DNA of 33,226 nt from Planctomycetota bacterium (GTDB lineage: Bacteria; Planctomycetota; UBA1135; UBA2386): the NCBI GenBank assembly GCA_025459175.1, contig JALORC010000078.1:1-33226 (forward strand). Reading direction: 5' to 3'. Every line of letters begins with the position of its first letter. Within the stretch, counting starts at the first letter, position 1. The position numbers were made by a program, and so were the translations under genes. This document shows, in pieces, positions 1 through 8,696 of this stretch. The notes under the pieces are model-generated. The model was given only the letters and a program-made list of their open reading frames with translations, did no database searches and was not told where the DNA came from.

Positions 1-31
1 CGGCCACGACCGTGCGATGCCACCGCAGCGA

Positions 32-1072
32 TCAACGGTGCGGGTCGGCGAGCGAGGCCAGCGGCACGGCTCCGGGCCCGCGGCCATCGTGCACCAGCAA
101 GCGCACGGGACGACTGGCCGCGACCACCTCGGCCGGCGTCAGCGCGCCGGCCGCGGCGAGCGCGGACAACAAGCGGCGCCGCCCGGCATGGAACTCGGCA
201 CAGCAGCGTTCGATGGCCGCATCGACCGCACGACCGTCGCGATCGGTGATCGCCACCGCCTGTTCGGGCCGCACCTCGATGCCGTCGACCAGCCGCTCGA
301 GCCAAGCCGCGCGCAGCCGCCGATCGAGGTTGGTGATGCCCTTGCCGCAGGGTTCGTTCGGTCGGGCCAGTGCCCGTCGACAAGCGACCGCGACCGGCCC
401 GTCGGCGAGCAACGTGCCACCTTCTGCGGCGGGCAGCAGCGAGTAGGCGGGCAGCGCCGGATAGCCGGCATGACCACCGAGCTGGTCCCCGGCAGCCGAC
501 AGGCACTGCACTTCGATGCCGCACGGGGCGGACTCGGCGCCGTCGGCCTTGACCTCGATCGCCAGCGACCACTCGAGATCGCGCAGCAGCAAGCCGGCGA
601 ACCCCGGGGTGCGGTGCTGGCACAGCAGGTTGCCCTCGGCAACCCAACGCAGATCGCGACAACTGCGCCCGTAGAGCGGGCCGTGGTCGCGAAACGATGC
701 CAGCAGTTCGAGTTCGTTCAGCGTCGGCGAACGCGCCATCAGCACGAACGCGGCGACCTCGGTGACCCCGTGCAACAAGCGCTTCAGTGCCGCCGCCGGC
801 ACCACCGCGTCGGTGCGGATCAGCGCATCGAGCACGAACAGGCAGACCACCGCGGCATCGTGATCGTTACGCGCCGACCACGTCTTCAGCGTGCGCAACA
901 GGGCCGGCTCGAAGCCAGGGCTGCGGTCGCGCGCGATCTCGCTCGCGGCGCGAGCGACGACGTGCGGATCCGGCGAAGCGAGCCGCGCCGGCAGGCGCGC
1001 GCGCGCGTATCGCCGCACGAAGCCACGCTGGGCGAGCAGCGCGGCCGCGACAGTGGCCAGGGCGATCATCAT
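32..1072 (-). CDS. Hypothetical protein with N-terminal membrane segment
   Basis: I do not recognise this 346-residue protein. It begins with a short hydrophobic stretch (about residues 1-14) that could be a membrane anchor or signal. An alanine- and leucine-rich helical region follows (about 25-110), reminiscent of HEAT-type repeats, for example the segment around LASPDPHVVARAASEIARD. The C-terminal two thirds has several cysteines and no motif I can name. Start choice: an ATG at 1081 has GGGAG (1082-1086) directly against it, which is too close to serve as a ribosome site. The in-frame ATG at 1072 sits 9 nt after the same GGGAG, so it is preferred; using 1081 would add three residues. It stops with TGA at 32-34. 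The lipoprotein gene upstream is on the same strand, 120 bp away. Confidence 0.6.
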   Translation of the reverse strand: MMIALATVAAALLAQRGFVRRYARARLPARLASPDPHVVARAASEIARDRSPGFEPALLRTLKTWSARNDHDAAVVCLFVLDALIRTDAVVPAAALKRLLHGVTEVAAFVLMARSPTLNELELLASFRDHGPLYGRSCRDLRWVAEGNLLCQHRTPGFAGLLLRDLEWSLAIEVKADGAESAPCGIEVQCLSAAGDQLGGHAGYPALPAYSLLPAAEGGTLLADGPVAVACRRALARPNEPCGKGITNLDRRLRAAWLERLVDGIEVRPEQAVAITDRDGRAVDAAIERCCAEFHAGRRRLLSALAAAGALTPAEVVAASRPVRLLVHDGRGPGAVPLASLADPHR

Positions 1073-1192
1073 GACGTGCATCTCCCGCGGGTTGCACAGG
1101 TCGTGCCGGGCAGACGCAGTTGGTTAGCACCGCCGGTGCGGCGAGTTACCCTGGCCGCTGTCCACGGCGATCGCCGGTGTGGCCGGCCGGGC

Positions 1193-1633
1193 TCAGGCCT
1201 TGCGGTACCAGAGCACCAGATCCCACAGCGGCCCCGCGACCGCGGCGTCCAGCTCGAACGTGAAGGACGCGTTCGCGGCGGTCAGCGGCGCGGAGGTCAG
1301 CATCGCCAGCTCCTTGCCGGTCTTGTCGTAGAGACCGATGACCAGCGCCACCTTGCCGAACAGCGGATGTTCGGCCGCCAGCTGGTACGGCCGCACCAGC
1401 AGCCGCTTGCCGTCCTGCAGCCGGCACTGCCAGCCCTTGCTGATCGCGGGGCCGTTCTTGCCGCCGATGCCCTGCACGTGCTCCGCAGTGGCGCCACCTT
1501 TGGTCGGACCGTAGGCCCACGAGACCTCGCGCTGGTTCGGGTCCGCCGCGGCCTTGCCGCTGCATGCGGCGAGCACCAGCAGCACCGACGCCGCGGTGCG
1601 AGGGAACGGAAGAACGACGGCTCGGCTCGGCAT
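1193..1633 (-). CDS. Small lipoprotein, unknown function
   Basis: This 146-residue protein is a predicted lipoprotein. Residues 1-24 form a basic/hydrophobic signal ending in a lipobox LAAC, with Cys24 as the lipidation site. Ser at +2 fits outer-membrane retention under the usual rule. The mature part is small and beta-rich, with phrases such as HPLFGKVALVIGLYDKTGKEL and a final WDLVLWYRKA, which suggests one compact sandwich domain. I cannot assign a family. The ATG at 1633 is chosen because it places the lipobox at a normal distance; longer in-frame starts would bury the signal inside the protein. No clear ribosome site precedes it. The gene diverges from the secreted-protein gene starting at 1746, leaving 112 bp for both promoters. 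Confidence 0.65.
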   Translation of the reverse strand: MPSRAVVLPFPRTAASVLLVLAACSGKAAADPNQREVSWAYGPTKGGATAEHVQGIGGKNGPAISKGWQCRLQDGKRLLVRPYQLAAEHPLFGKVALVIGLYDKTGKELAMLTSAPLTAANASFTFELDAAVAGPLWDLVLWYRKA

Positions 1634-1745
1634 GGCGTCGACGATCGACAGCCGCGGCCCCGAAAGCAAGTCGGTGCCTGGCAGCACGGCGCCGGCGCCC
1701 CAGGGTAGGCTGTGCGACCTCCGTCTCCGTTCCACCCGAGGATCC

Positions 1746-3485
1746 ATGCCACACCAACCGAGTTCTCGCCTCGCCGTCACCGCCCTGCTGACTATCGCCT
1801 GCCAGCTCGCCGCCCAGGACGCCGACACCGCCCTGCCGGTGACGACGACCCGCGCCACCACCGTCGACGGCGCCTACGACGTCGTCATCGTGCACACCAA
1901 CAGCCCCGGCCATCCGACCAACGTCGTGCCGGGCCTCGGCATCCCGTTCCGCGCCGGCGGCGCCGGCACCTCGGCGTTCGAGCGCCCGACCTTCAGCGGC
2001 AACGGCGCGCAGTTCGCGATCAACGTGGTCGCCAGCTCGGCCACGACCGACGACGACGTGCTGCTGGTGAACGGCGCGCTGCTGCTGCGCGAGGGTTCGC
2101 CGGCGCCGTGGACGCCGACCGAGAACGTCGGCACCATCGACGCCGACCTCGCGATCAACGATCTCGGCTCGATCCTGCTCGGCAACAACTCCAGCGCCAC
2201 CACGCTCGACGACTACATCGCCTACTGGAACGGCGGGGTGTGGTCGGTGCTGGCCCAGGAAGGTGGCGCGACGCCGGTCGGCGGCACCTGGAGTTCGACG
2301 ATCGACAGCACCGCGCTCGACAACCTCGGCGGCACCTACTGGCGCGGCGCCACGATCGCCGGACTGCCGACCGCCAACAACGCGCTGGTGGTGCAGGGCA
2401 GCCTCGCCCAGCTGCGGCAGAAGGGCATCGACATCCCGGCCGGCCAGGCCGGTGGCGCCGTCGATCCGTGGGAGAACTTCACGATCAACCGCGTGCTGGT
2501 GTCGCCGAACGGCGCCACGCGCGTGCTGCTCGGCGACACCAGCGGCGCCACCACCGGCGACCTGGTGCTGACCGTCAACGACACCGTGCAGATCCAGGAG
2601 GGCCAGGTCCTGCCCGGCACCACGTTCGCGACCGGCGTCAGCGCGATCGGCAAGGCCTGGGTCGATCGCGCCGGCAACTGGTACGCACGCGGCAGCAATG
2701 CGACGACCAACGACGACTGGCTGGTGCGCAACGGCGTGCTGGTCGCCGAGTCGAGCGGCACCGACGAAGTCGTGCCCGGCAGCGGCGAGTTCTTCGACGA
2801 CACCTCGTTCTCGACCTGCTTCTTCTGCTTCGACGGCAACAGCAGCGGCCAGTTCGTGTTCGGCGGCGTCACCAGCGCGCCGACCAACAGCAACGGCGTG
2901 ATCGTGTTCGACGACGGCGTGGGCTTCCGCCGCGTCGTGGTGCGCGAGAGCGATCCGGTCGACCTCGACGGCAACGGCCTGTTCGACGACGACCGCTTCT
3001 ACAACACGTTCGGCGACGACGACGTGCTGCTGCTCGACGACGGCACCATCTGGTTCACCGCGACGCTGAAGAACGCGGCCGGCACCGCGGTCGACCAGGG
3101 TCTGTTCCGCCTCGATCCGCGCACCGCGAGCTGCACGCTGCGCAACGGCAGCGGCATCAACCCGGTCGCCTGCAGCTGCGCCTCGCTGCCGCTGCTCGGC
3201 ACGACCTGGAACGTCGCCATCGCACCGTCGCCGAACACGCTGCTGACGCTCGCCTACGCGGCCGAACTGCCGAGCCCGTTCCCGTTCCCGCTGTTCGGTG
3301 GCGAGTTGCTGATCGACCCCGCCGCGGTCGCACTGCCCGGCAGCCTGGTGCACCCGGTGCCGCTGCCTACCTCGCTGCAGTTCCTGGGCTATCCGCTCTA
3401 CGTGCAGGGCGTGCGGGTCGAGCTCATCGGCCCGGCGCTGGTGCTGCAGCTGACCAACGCGCTCGACGTGATCGTCGGTCTGTGA
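1746..3485 (+). CDS. Secreted beta-rich repeat protein with C-terminal module
   Basis: This is a 579-residue exported protein. A signal peptide (about residues 1-24, ending CQLAAQ) precedes blocks that alternate a value with the state of a display, such as LLVNGALLLREGSPAPW, AINDLGSILLGNNSS and VRNGVLVAESSGTDEVVPG. This resembles the NxxGxxAF-type tandem-repeat proteins (DUF7453-like) of planctomycetes, a family I recognise only loosely. The last 150 residues form a cysteine-containing module that ends LTNALDVIVGL, like the ends of several other proteins in this window. The ATG at 1746 is preceded by GAGG at 1737-1740 and gives the signal peptide directly; longer in-frame starts do not. It converges with the propeller gene ending at 3516, with 30 bp between the stops. 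Its function is unknown; a surface or extracellular role is inferred. Confidence 0.75.
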   Translation: MPHQPSSRLAVTALLTIACQLAAQDADTALPVTTTRATTVDGAYDVVIVHTNSPGHPTNVVPGLGIPFRAGGAGTSAFERPTFSGNGAQFAINVVASSATTDDDVLLVNGALLLREGSPAPWTPTENVGTIDADLAINDLGSILLGNNSSATTLDDYIAYWNGGVWSVLAQEGGATPVGGTWSSTIDSTALDNLGGTYWRGATIAGLPTANNALVVQGSLAQLRQKGIDIPAGQAGGAVDPWENFTINRVLVSPNGATRVLLGDTSGATTGDLVLTVNDTVQIQEGQVLPGTTFATGVSAIGKAWVDRAGNWYARGSNATTNDDWLVRNGVLVAESSGTDEVVPGSGEFFDDTSFSTCFFCFDGNSSGQFVFGGVTSAPTNSNGVIVFDDGVGFRRVVVRESDPVDLDGNGLFDDDRFYNTFGDDDVLLLDDGTIWFTATLKNAAGTAVDQGLFRLDPRTASCTLRNGSGINPVACSCASLPLLGTTWNVAIAPSPNTLLTLAYAAELPSPFPFPLFGGELLIDPAAVALPGSLVHPVPLPTSLQFLGYPLYVQGVRVELIGPALVLQLTNALDVIVGL

Positions 3486-3515
3486 ATCGGCGCCGCCAGG
3501 CGCGCGGGACCGGCT

Positions 3516-5981
3516 TCAGAACGCACCGAGCACGGTCTGCAGCGCGTTGCTGCTGCTGGCGCCGGTAACGCTGCCGAGTGGGCCGAAGTCGACCCGCACC
3601 ACCTGCTGCAGCAGCGGCAGGCCGACCAGACCGAGGCTCACCGGCAACGGCAGCGTGAGTTCGAGTCCGGAGCTGGCCACGTAAGCGCGCACGAAATCCG
3701 GCTGCACCCGCAGGAGGCACCCGCCCCCCGCGGCCGGCAGCAGCGCGGCCAGCGGCTGCTGCAGCGACGAGAGGCCGAGCACCTCGATGACAACCCCGGC
3801 AGCCGGCACACCCGCGACCCGGCTGGTGAACACACCGCCGAGCCAAGGCAGCTCGACCGCGGTCAGGGTGGGCACGCCGGCGCTGCCGGCACACCCGCTG
3901 CCGACCGCGACCGCGCTGGCGGGACAGCTGCTGCCAAGGGTGCCGAAGCCAGCGGACGGCTGGCCGTCGAGCCGGGCGAACGCGCCGGCGACGGCAATGC
4001 CGCCGCCCACCTGCCAGCGCAGCTCGTGCACCGTGCCGTCGGCGCCGGCACCGACCTGCGACCAGGCCGAACCGTTCCATCGCGCGAGGCGCGCGATCGG
4101 CGCGCTGCCCACGCTGGTGAAGCCGCCGCCGACGAGGAACTCGTCGTTGGGCAACACCACGATCGCTTGCACCACGGGGTTGAAGGAGCCGGGCAGACTC
4201 ACCCAAGCGGTCCCATTCCAACGGCGCGCCACCTGCGCCACATGCAGGATGTCGCCGTTGCGCAACCGCGCCAGCACCCCACCAACGACGCCGACCGGGA
4301 CCGACGGGATCGACGGCTGCCAGACTTGACCATCCCAGCGCCCCAGGAAGCCGCCGAGGTTGGACTGGGCCAGCACCGTGCCATCGGGCATCGACAGCAT
4401 GGCAGGGACTTGGGTGAGAGGTGCCGGGGTGCCGGGCAAACCGGTGCCGTTCCAGGCCTGGCCGTTCCACACCGCGATGCGATCGAAGAACAGGCCGGCG
4501 GCGAGGACCTGACCGTTCGGCCCGGGCAGCAGGCGGGTCACGGTAGCGGGCAGACCAGCCCCCATGGCTTGCCAGGCGTTGCCGTTCCAGCGCGCGACGC
4601 GATCGGCCGCCACACCACCGGCAGCGGTGAACTCCCCGCCGACCACGAGCTCGCCGTTGGGCAGCGCCAGGATCGTGTGCACAGGGCCGTTCAGACCGCT
4701 GCCCAACGCCTGCCATGCCCCACCGCTGCGGCGCGCGATGCGATTGGCCGCCACACCCTCGAACCGGGTGAAGTCGCCGCCGACCACGACTTCGCCCGCG
4801 GCGGTCAGGGCCGAGGTGCGAACGATGCCACCGGTACCAGGACGCAGCTGCTGCCACGTGGTGCCGCGCCACCGCGCGATGCGGTCGAAGTCGCCGACGG
4901 GGCCGCGGAAGAACCCGCCGGCGATCAGCTCGCCATTGGGCAGCGCCAACACGGTGCGCACCGACTCCTCCACACTGAAGTCGAGCGGCCCACCCAGACC
5001 GCCGCCGAAGCCCGACCACACACTGCCATTCCATCGCGCGACCCGCCGCACCGGCGTGCCGCCGGTCTCGACGAAGGCACCGCCCGCCACGACCTCCCCG
5101 GCGAGCCGGGTGAGCGCGTTGACCGAGTAGAGGAACCCACTGCCGAGCGCGCTCCAGCTGCTGCCGTCCCAGCGGGCGATGCAGTTCGCCGTGGCGCCGC
5201 CAGCCTGGTTGAAGACCCCACCGACCACGACATCGCCGCCGGGCCCGACCGACAACGCGGTCACCGCGCCATTGAGGCCTGCCGCGAACGGCGACCAGGT
5301 GGCCCCGTCCCAGCGCACCAGGTACTCGTTGCCGAGCAGCTGCACGCCACCGACGAGCAGTTCGCCATTGGGCAACAATGCCAACGCCGACACGGCGCCG
5401 AACAGGCCACTGCCCAGCGGCACCCAGGCGAGGCCATTCCAGCGCAACAGCGACGGATTCACGGCCGTACCGTTCCCTGCCGCGACCAGGTCACCGCCGG
5501 GCAGCTCGAGCAACGCGTTGACCTCGAACGGCACCCCGGCCCCGAGTGCCGTCCAAGAGCTGCCGTCCCAGCGCGCGACATTGGTGGCGGCCACCCCGTC
5601 GACGGACTGGAAACGGCCGCCGACGACGAGCTGGCCGGACGCGGTGCCACACACGGCCGCCACGCGCAGCGTGCCGGTGCCGCCGATGCCGATCCCGCTG
5701 CCGATCGGCGCCGTGGCCCCGCTGACCACCTCGCTCTGCACGATGCCACGGGCAAAGGTGTTGCCCAATGCACCGAAGGTGCCACCGAGCACCACCACCG
5801 GCGGCAAGGGCCCGGCCCCGTCGCGATCCCAGAGGCAACTGGCGAGCACCGGCGCATCAGCGTCCGGAGTGGCGGTGTCGGACTGGAAGGTCAGGTTGCA
5901 CTGCGCGGCGACCGTGCCGGCAAGCAGCAGCCAAGCACCCAGCAACCGACCTGGAACAGAACGACAGCAGACGGGATGCAT
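3516..5981 (-). CDS. Secreted ARWDG/ARWNG-repeat propeller protein (paralogue 1)
   Basis: This 821-residue exported protein has a signal peptide (about residues 1-29, ending GTVAAQ). About 12 repeats of roughly 45-50 residues follow. Each has an ARWDGSSW or ARWNGSAW strand, a gap, and then LPNGELVVGGEFTAAGG. The spacing and the WNG-x-W and LxNGxLxVGG strands suggest a beta-propeller or kelch-like fold. The C-terminal 150 residues are the shared module: SSCPAS, GSGCAGSAG, LPWLGGVF, GGGCLL and a final SSNALQTVLGAF. The ATG at 5981 has GAGG 7 nt upstream, and this ribosome site lies within 12 bp of the upstream paralogue's stop, so the two genes are probably cotranscribed. I infer an extracellular or cell-surface location. 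No catalytic motif is visible. Confidence 0.82.
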   Translation of the reverse strand: MHPVCCRSVPGRLLGAWLLLAGTVAAQCNLTFQSDTATPDADAPVLASCLWDRDGAGPLPPVVVLGGTFGALGNTFARGIVQSEVVSGATAPIGSGIGIGGTGTLRVAAVCGTASGQLVVGGRFQSVDGVAATNVARWDGSSWTALGAGVPFEVNALLELPGGDLVAAGNGTAVNPSLLRWNGLAWVPLGSGLFGAVSALALLPNGELLVGGVQLLGNEYLVRWDGATWSPFAAGLNGAVTALSVGPGGDVVVGGVFNQAGGATANCIARWDGSSWSALGSGFLYSVNALTRLAGEVVAGGAFVETGGTPVRRVARWNGSVWSGFGGGLGGPLDFSVEESVRTVLALPNGELIAGGFFRGPVGDFDRIARWRGTTWQQLRPGTGGIVRTSALTAAGEVVVGGDFTRFEGVAANRIARRSGGAWQALGSGLNGPVHTILALPNGELVVGGEFTAAGGVAADRVARWNGNAWQAMGAGLPATVTRLLPGPNGQVLAAGLFFDRIAVWNGQAWNGTGLPGTPAPLTQVPAMLSMPDGTVLAQSNLGGFLGRWDGQVWQPSIPSVPVGVVGGVLARLRNGDILHVAQVARRWNGTAWVSLPGSFNPVVQAIVVLPNDEFLVGGGFTSVGSAPIARLARWNGSAWSQVGAGADGTVHELRWQVGGGIAVAGAFARLDGQPSAGFGTLGSSCPASAVAVGSGCAGSAGVPTLTAVELPWLGGVFTSRVAGVPAAGVVIEVLGLSSLQQPLAALLPAAGGGCLLRVQPDFVRAYVASSGLELTLPLPVSLGLVGLPLLQQVVRVDFGPLGSVTGASSSNALQTVLGAF

Positions 5982-5994
5982 GCAGCGACCTCGG

Positions 5995-8454
5995 TCAGAA
6001 GGAACCGATCGTGTAGACGAGCGCATTGGTGGCGGTAACCAACCACTGGCTGGTGCCACCGGAATCGGGGAACTGCAGCTGGAGTGCCTGTTGCCGCACC
6101 GAGGCCCCGAGCAGTGTCGGCACCGCCGGCACCACGAACGAGGTCCGGACCGCACCGGCCTCGGGCACCGCCAACTGCAACAACTCCGGCACCACCAACA
6201 GCTGGCACGCGGCCCCCGCGAACGGCAACAGCGAGCTCAACGGGATCGAAGCACCGGTGGTGCCGAACGCGAGCAGCGCCAGCGAATCGTTCGGCAGCCC
6301 GGTCACGGTGGCCCGGCAGGTCCCGCCGAGCCACGGCAGCACCTGCGACTGCAAGGTCAGCTGCAGGCTGAACCCACACTGCGGCGCCAGCGAGAGCACG
6401 CTGGCTGGACACGAAGTCGAGACCCGCGCGAACCGACAGCGCGGCAGCCCGTCGGCGGTCGTGAAGCGCCCGACCAGGAGCAAATCCCCCGGCAGCGACT
6501 GGCCGAGAGCGAACACGGTACCGTCGATGGCGCCGCCCAACGGCGACCAGGAAACCCCGTCCCAGCGCTGCAGTGGCCGCGCGGTGCCCCCCGGCTCGAT
6601 CCGCGGCCCCGCCACCAGATCCCCGTCGGGCAACACCGCGAGCGATGCCACCGCACCACCCGGCCCCACCCCCAGCGACACCCAACTCACGCCGCTCCAA
6701 CGCAGCACGCCGGCCGCGGCGAAATCGCCGCCGAGGACAGGTACCCCGTCGGCACCGAAGACCAGCGCGGTCGCACTCGGCTGCGCGAGCCCCAGCTGCG
6801 ACCAGGCGGTCCCGGTCCACCGCAGCACGGCGTTCGCAGTGCGCGCCCACAGCTGCCCGGTGGGGTCGACGACCAACTGCTGCACCGGGGCGGCCACGCC
6901 CGCTCCGAGCGGCGCCCAAGTCGCGCCAACGCGCCGCGCGACGTTCTGCAGCGGGACGCCGTCGAGTGCTTGGAACTGCCCGCCAACGACGAGCTCGCCG
7001 CCGGGCAGCATGGCTGCCGCGCTGACGGCCCCGCTGGTCGCCGTGGCCAAGGTGCTCCAGCTGCTGCTGCCGTTCCAACGCTGCAGCACCGGCACCCCGG
7101 TTATGGAACTCGAGAACACCTGTCCGCCGGCCAACAGACCACCGTCGGGCAGCGCGAACAGACCGGTCAGGCCGGCGTTGAGCGACGAGGAGGTCGGGAA
7201 CCCACCGCCGATCGACTGCCAGCTGACGCCGTTCCAGCGGCGGACCAGGCCCGGTAGCGAGAGGCCGCCGCGCGGCGCGACGAAGTAACTGCCGTCGGGC
7301 CGCACCGCCAGGAACTCCGTCGACTCCGCCAGGCCCGGGCTCGCCGCCGACCAGCCCACGCCATTCCAGCGGGCCAGCCCGAGGGCGGCGGCGGCACCGA
7401 GGCCGGCGAAGGTTCCCGCGGCCACCAGGTCGCCGCCGGCGAGCCATTCGAGGTCATGGATGCTGCCGACCCCCTCGCCGAGCAGCGTCCATACCGCGCC
7501 GTCCCACAGCGCCACCCCGTGGTTGTTGCTGAAGCTGGTGAGGCCGCTGGCGGCCAGCAACCCGTTCGGCAATGCCTGCAGCTGGGTGACCTGAAGGAAC
7601 GGGTCGCCCGACAGTGTGTTCCAGGCCGTGCCGTTCCACCGCGCGACCCGACCGAGCCCCCCGCCCGCGACGCTCTGACCACCGGCGAACAGCTCGCCGC
7701 TCGGCGCGCGCGTGAGTGCCAACGGGATGGTCGGGAACAGGGGCCCGAGCAGTGTCCAGCTCGTGCCGTCGAAGCGGATCACGCCGACCAGGTTGCTGGC
7801 TGCCGAGAACGACTGCACCCCCGCGGCGAGGTCGCCGTTCGGCAACTCGACGACATCGCCGAAAATCGGCGCGACGAGCGAGGTCGACGCCAACGACGAC
7901 CAACTGCTGCCGTCCCAACGCGCGATGCCCGCGGTCGGCTGGCCACCGGCAGCGGTGATCGCACCGGTGACGACGATGCCGGTCGGCAGCGCCCGCACCC
8001 GGATCGCGTTCGATCCGACCAGTCCGGCCCCGAGCGGCGACCAACTCGAACCGTCCCAACGGGCGATGCGCGCCGCCGCGACCCCGGCGATCGAGGTGAA
8101 CACACCAGCCGCGTAGAGATCGCCGTTGGCGGCCCGCGCCAGCGAGAGCCCGCTGGGGTAGGGTCCCGCGCCGAACGGGGCCCAGGTGCGCGTCGCCGGA
8201 TCGTAGAGCGCCAGGTTCTCGGCGAAGACCGTGCCGGCGACGCGGAAGGTGCCGGCGACCAGCAGTCGTTCGGTCAGCGGGCCGGGACCGTCCGGATCGA
8301 AGGGGAGTGTGTCGGAGACCGTGCCCTCGACGCCACTGGAGCCGAGCACCACCGGCCAGGGATTGTTGCACTGCCCAACCAACGGCGCCGCCAACGCGAG
8401 CGTGGTCAACAGCCAAGACTCGAGCGAGAGACTCGTTCGACGACCCATGTTCAT
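5995..8454 (-). CDS. Secreted ARWDG/ARWNG-repeat propeller protein (paralogue 2)
   Basis: This 819-residue exported protein has the same plan as the protein encoded immediately downstream. A signal peptide ends near ALAAPLVGQC, about 13 ARWDGSSW/LPNGDLVVGG repeats follow, and the shared C-terminal module closes the protein (STSCPAS, LPWLGGTCR, AACQLLVVP, ending ATNALVYTIGSF). Three in-frame ATGs are possible (8463, 8454, 8448) and none has a convincing ribosome site, so 8454 is a compromise that affects only a few residues. It is the first gene of a two-gene unit; the next gene begins 13 bp after its stop. It diverges from mfd across about 240 bp. The repeats are diverged in DNA sequence, so the array is old rather than freshly expanded. 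Function unknown. Confidence 0.82.
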   Translation of the reverse strand: MNMGRRTSLSLESWLLTTLALAAPLVGQCNNPWPVVLGSSGVEGTVSDTLPFDPDGPGPLTERLLVAGTFRVAGTVFAENLALYDPATRTWAPFGAGPYPSGLSLARAANGDLYAAGVFTSIAGVAAARIARWDGSSWSPLGAGLVGSNAIRVRALPTGIVVTGAITAAGGQPTAGIARWDGSSWSSLASTSLVAPIFGDVVELPNGDLAAGVQSFSAASNLVGVIRFDGTSWTLLGPLFPTIPLALTRAPSGELFAGGQSVAGGGLGRVARWNGTAWNTLSGDPFLQVTQLQALPNGLLAASGLTSFSNNHGVALWDGAVWTLLGEGVGSIHDLEWLAGGDLVAAGTFAGLGAAAALGLARWNGVGWSAASPGLAESTEFLAVRPDGSYFVAPRGGLSLPGLVRRWNGVSWQSIGGGFPTSSSLNAGLTGLFALPDGGLLAGGQVFSSSITGVPVLQRWNGSSSWSTLATATSGAVSAAAMLPGGELVVGGQFQALDGVPLQNVARRVGATWAPLGAGVAAPVQQLVVDPTGQLWARTANAVLRWTGTAWSQLGLAQPSATALVFGADGVPVLGGDFAAAGVLRWSGVSWVSLGVGPGGAVASLAVLPDGDLVAGPRIEPGGTARPLQRWDGVSWSPLGGAIDGTVFALGQSLPGDLLLVGRFTTADGLPRCRFARVSTSCPASVLSLAPQCGFSLQLTLQSQVLPWLGGTCRATVTGLPNDSLALLAFGTTGASIPLSSLLPFAGAACQLLVVPELLQLAVPEAGAVRTSFVVPAVPTLLGASVRQQALQLQFPDSGGTSQWLVTATNALVYTIGSF

Positions 8455-8696
8455 GACGGCCATCAGGCAACAACGATCGCGGTACCCGCCATGCCTTGCG
8501 GAGCCGGAAACAGGGTGGGCCGACGGCGTCGGCCAGTCACAACCCCTGCACGCGAGCATGGCTCCCCGACCTGGATCCGTCCAGGCCCACCGATCGTGCC
8601 GGTTGCTGGCGCGTCGACGCGGCCCCACGGAACCGGCCGTGCGCGGCCAGCGCCACGAGCATCCCTCCCGGCAAGCGCTATCCTGCCGCCCCGCGC
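8455..8696. promoter_or_regulatory. Divergent intergenic region between propeller gene and mfd
   Basis: These 242 bp separate two divergently transcribed genes and must hold both promoters. I see no clear -35/-10 pair, operator or strong hairpin. A weak TATCCT at 8678-8683 could act as a -10 element for mfd, but no matching -35 is apparent. Confidence 0.25.

Noticed and set aside
4026..6038. Long plus-strand frame opposite the first propeller gene
   Set aside because: Composition is typical of a shadow frame and it has no domain; the minus strand encodes clear repeats.
8496..8696. A longer Mfd with 67 extra N-terminal residues from an upstream ATG
   Set aside because: The extra residues are Arg/Pro/Ser-rich and unlike Mfd N-termini; the GTG at 8697 gives the normal length.
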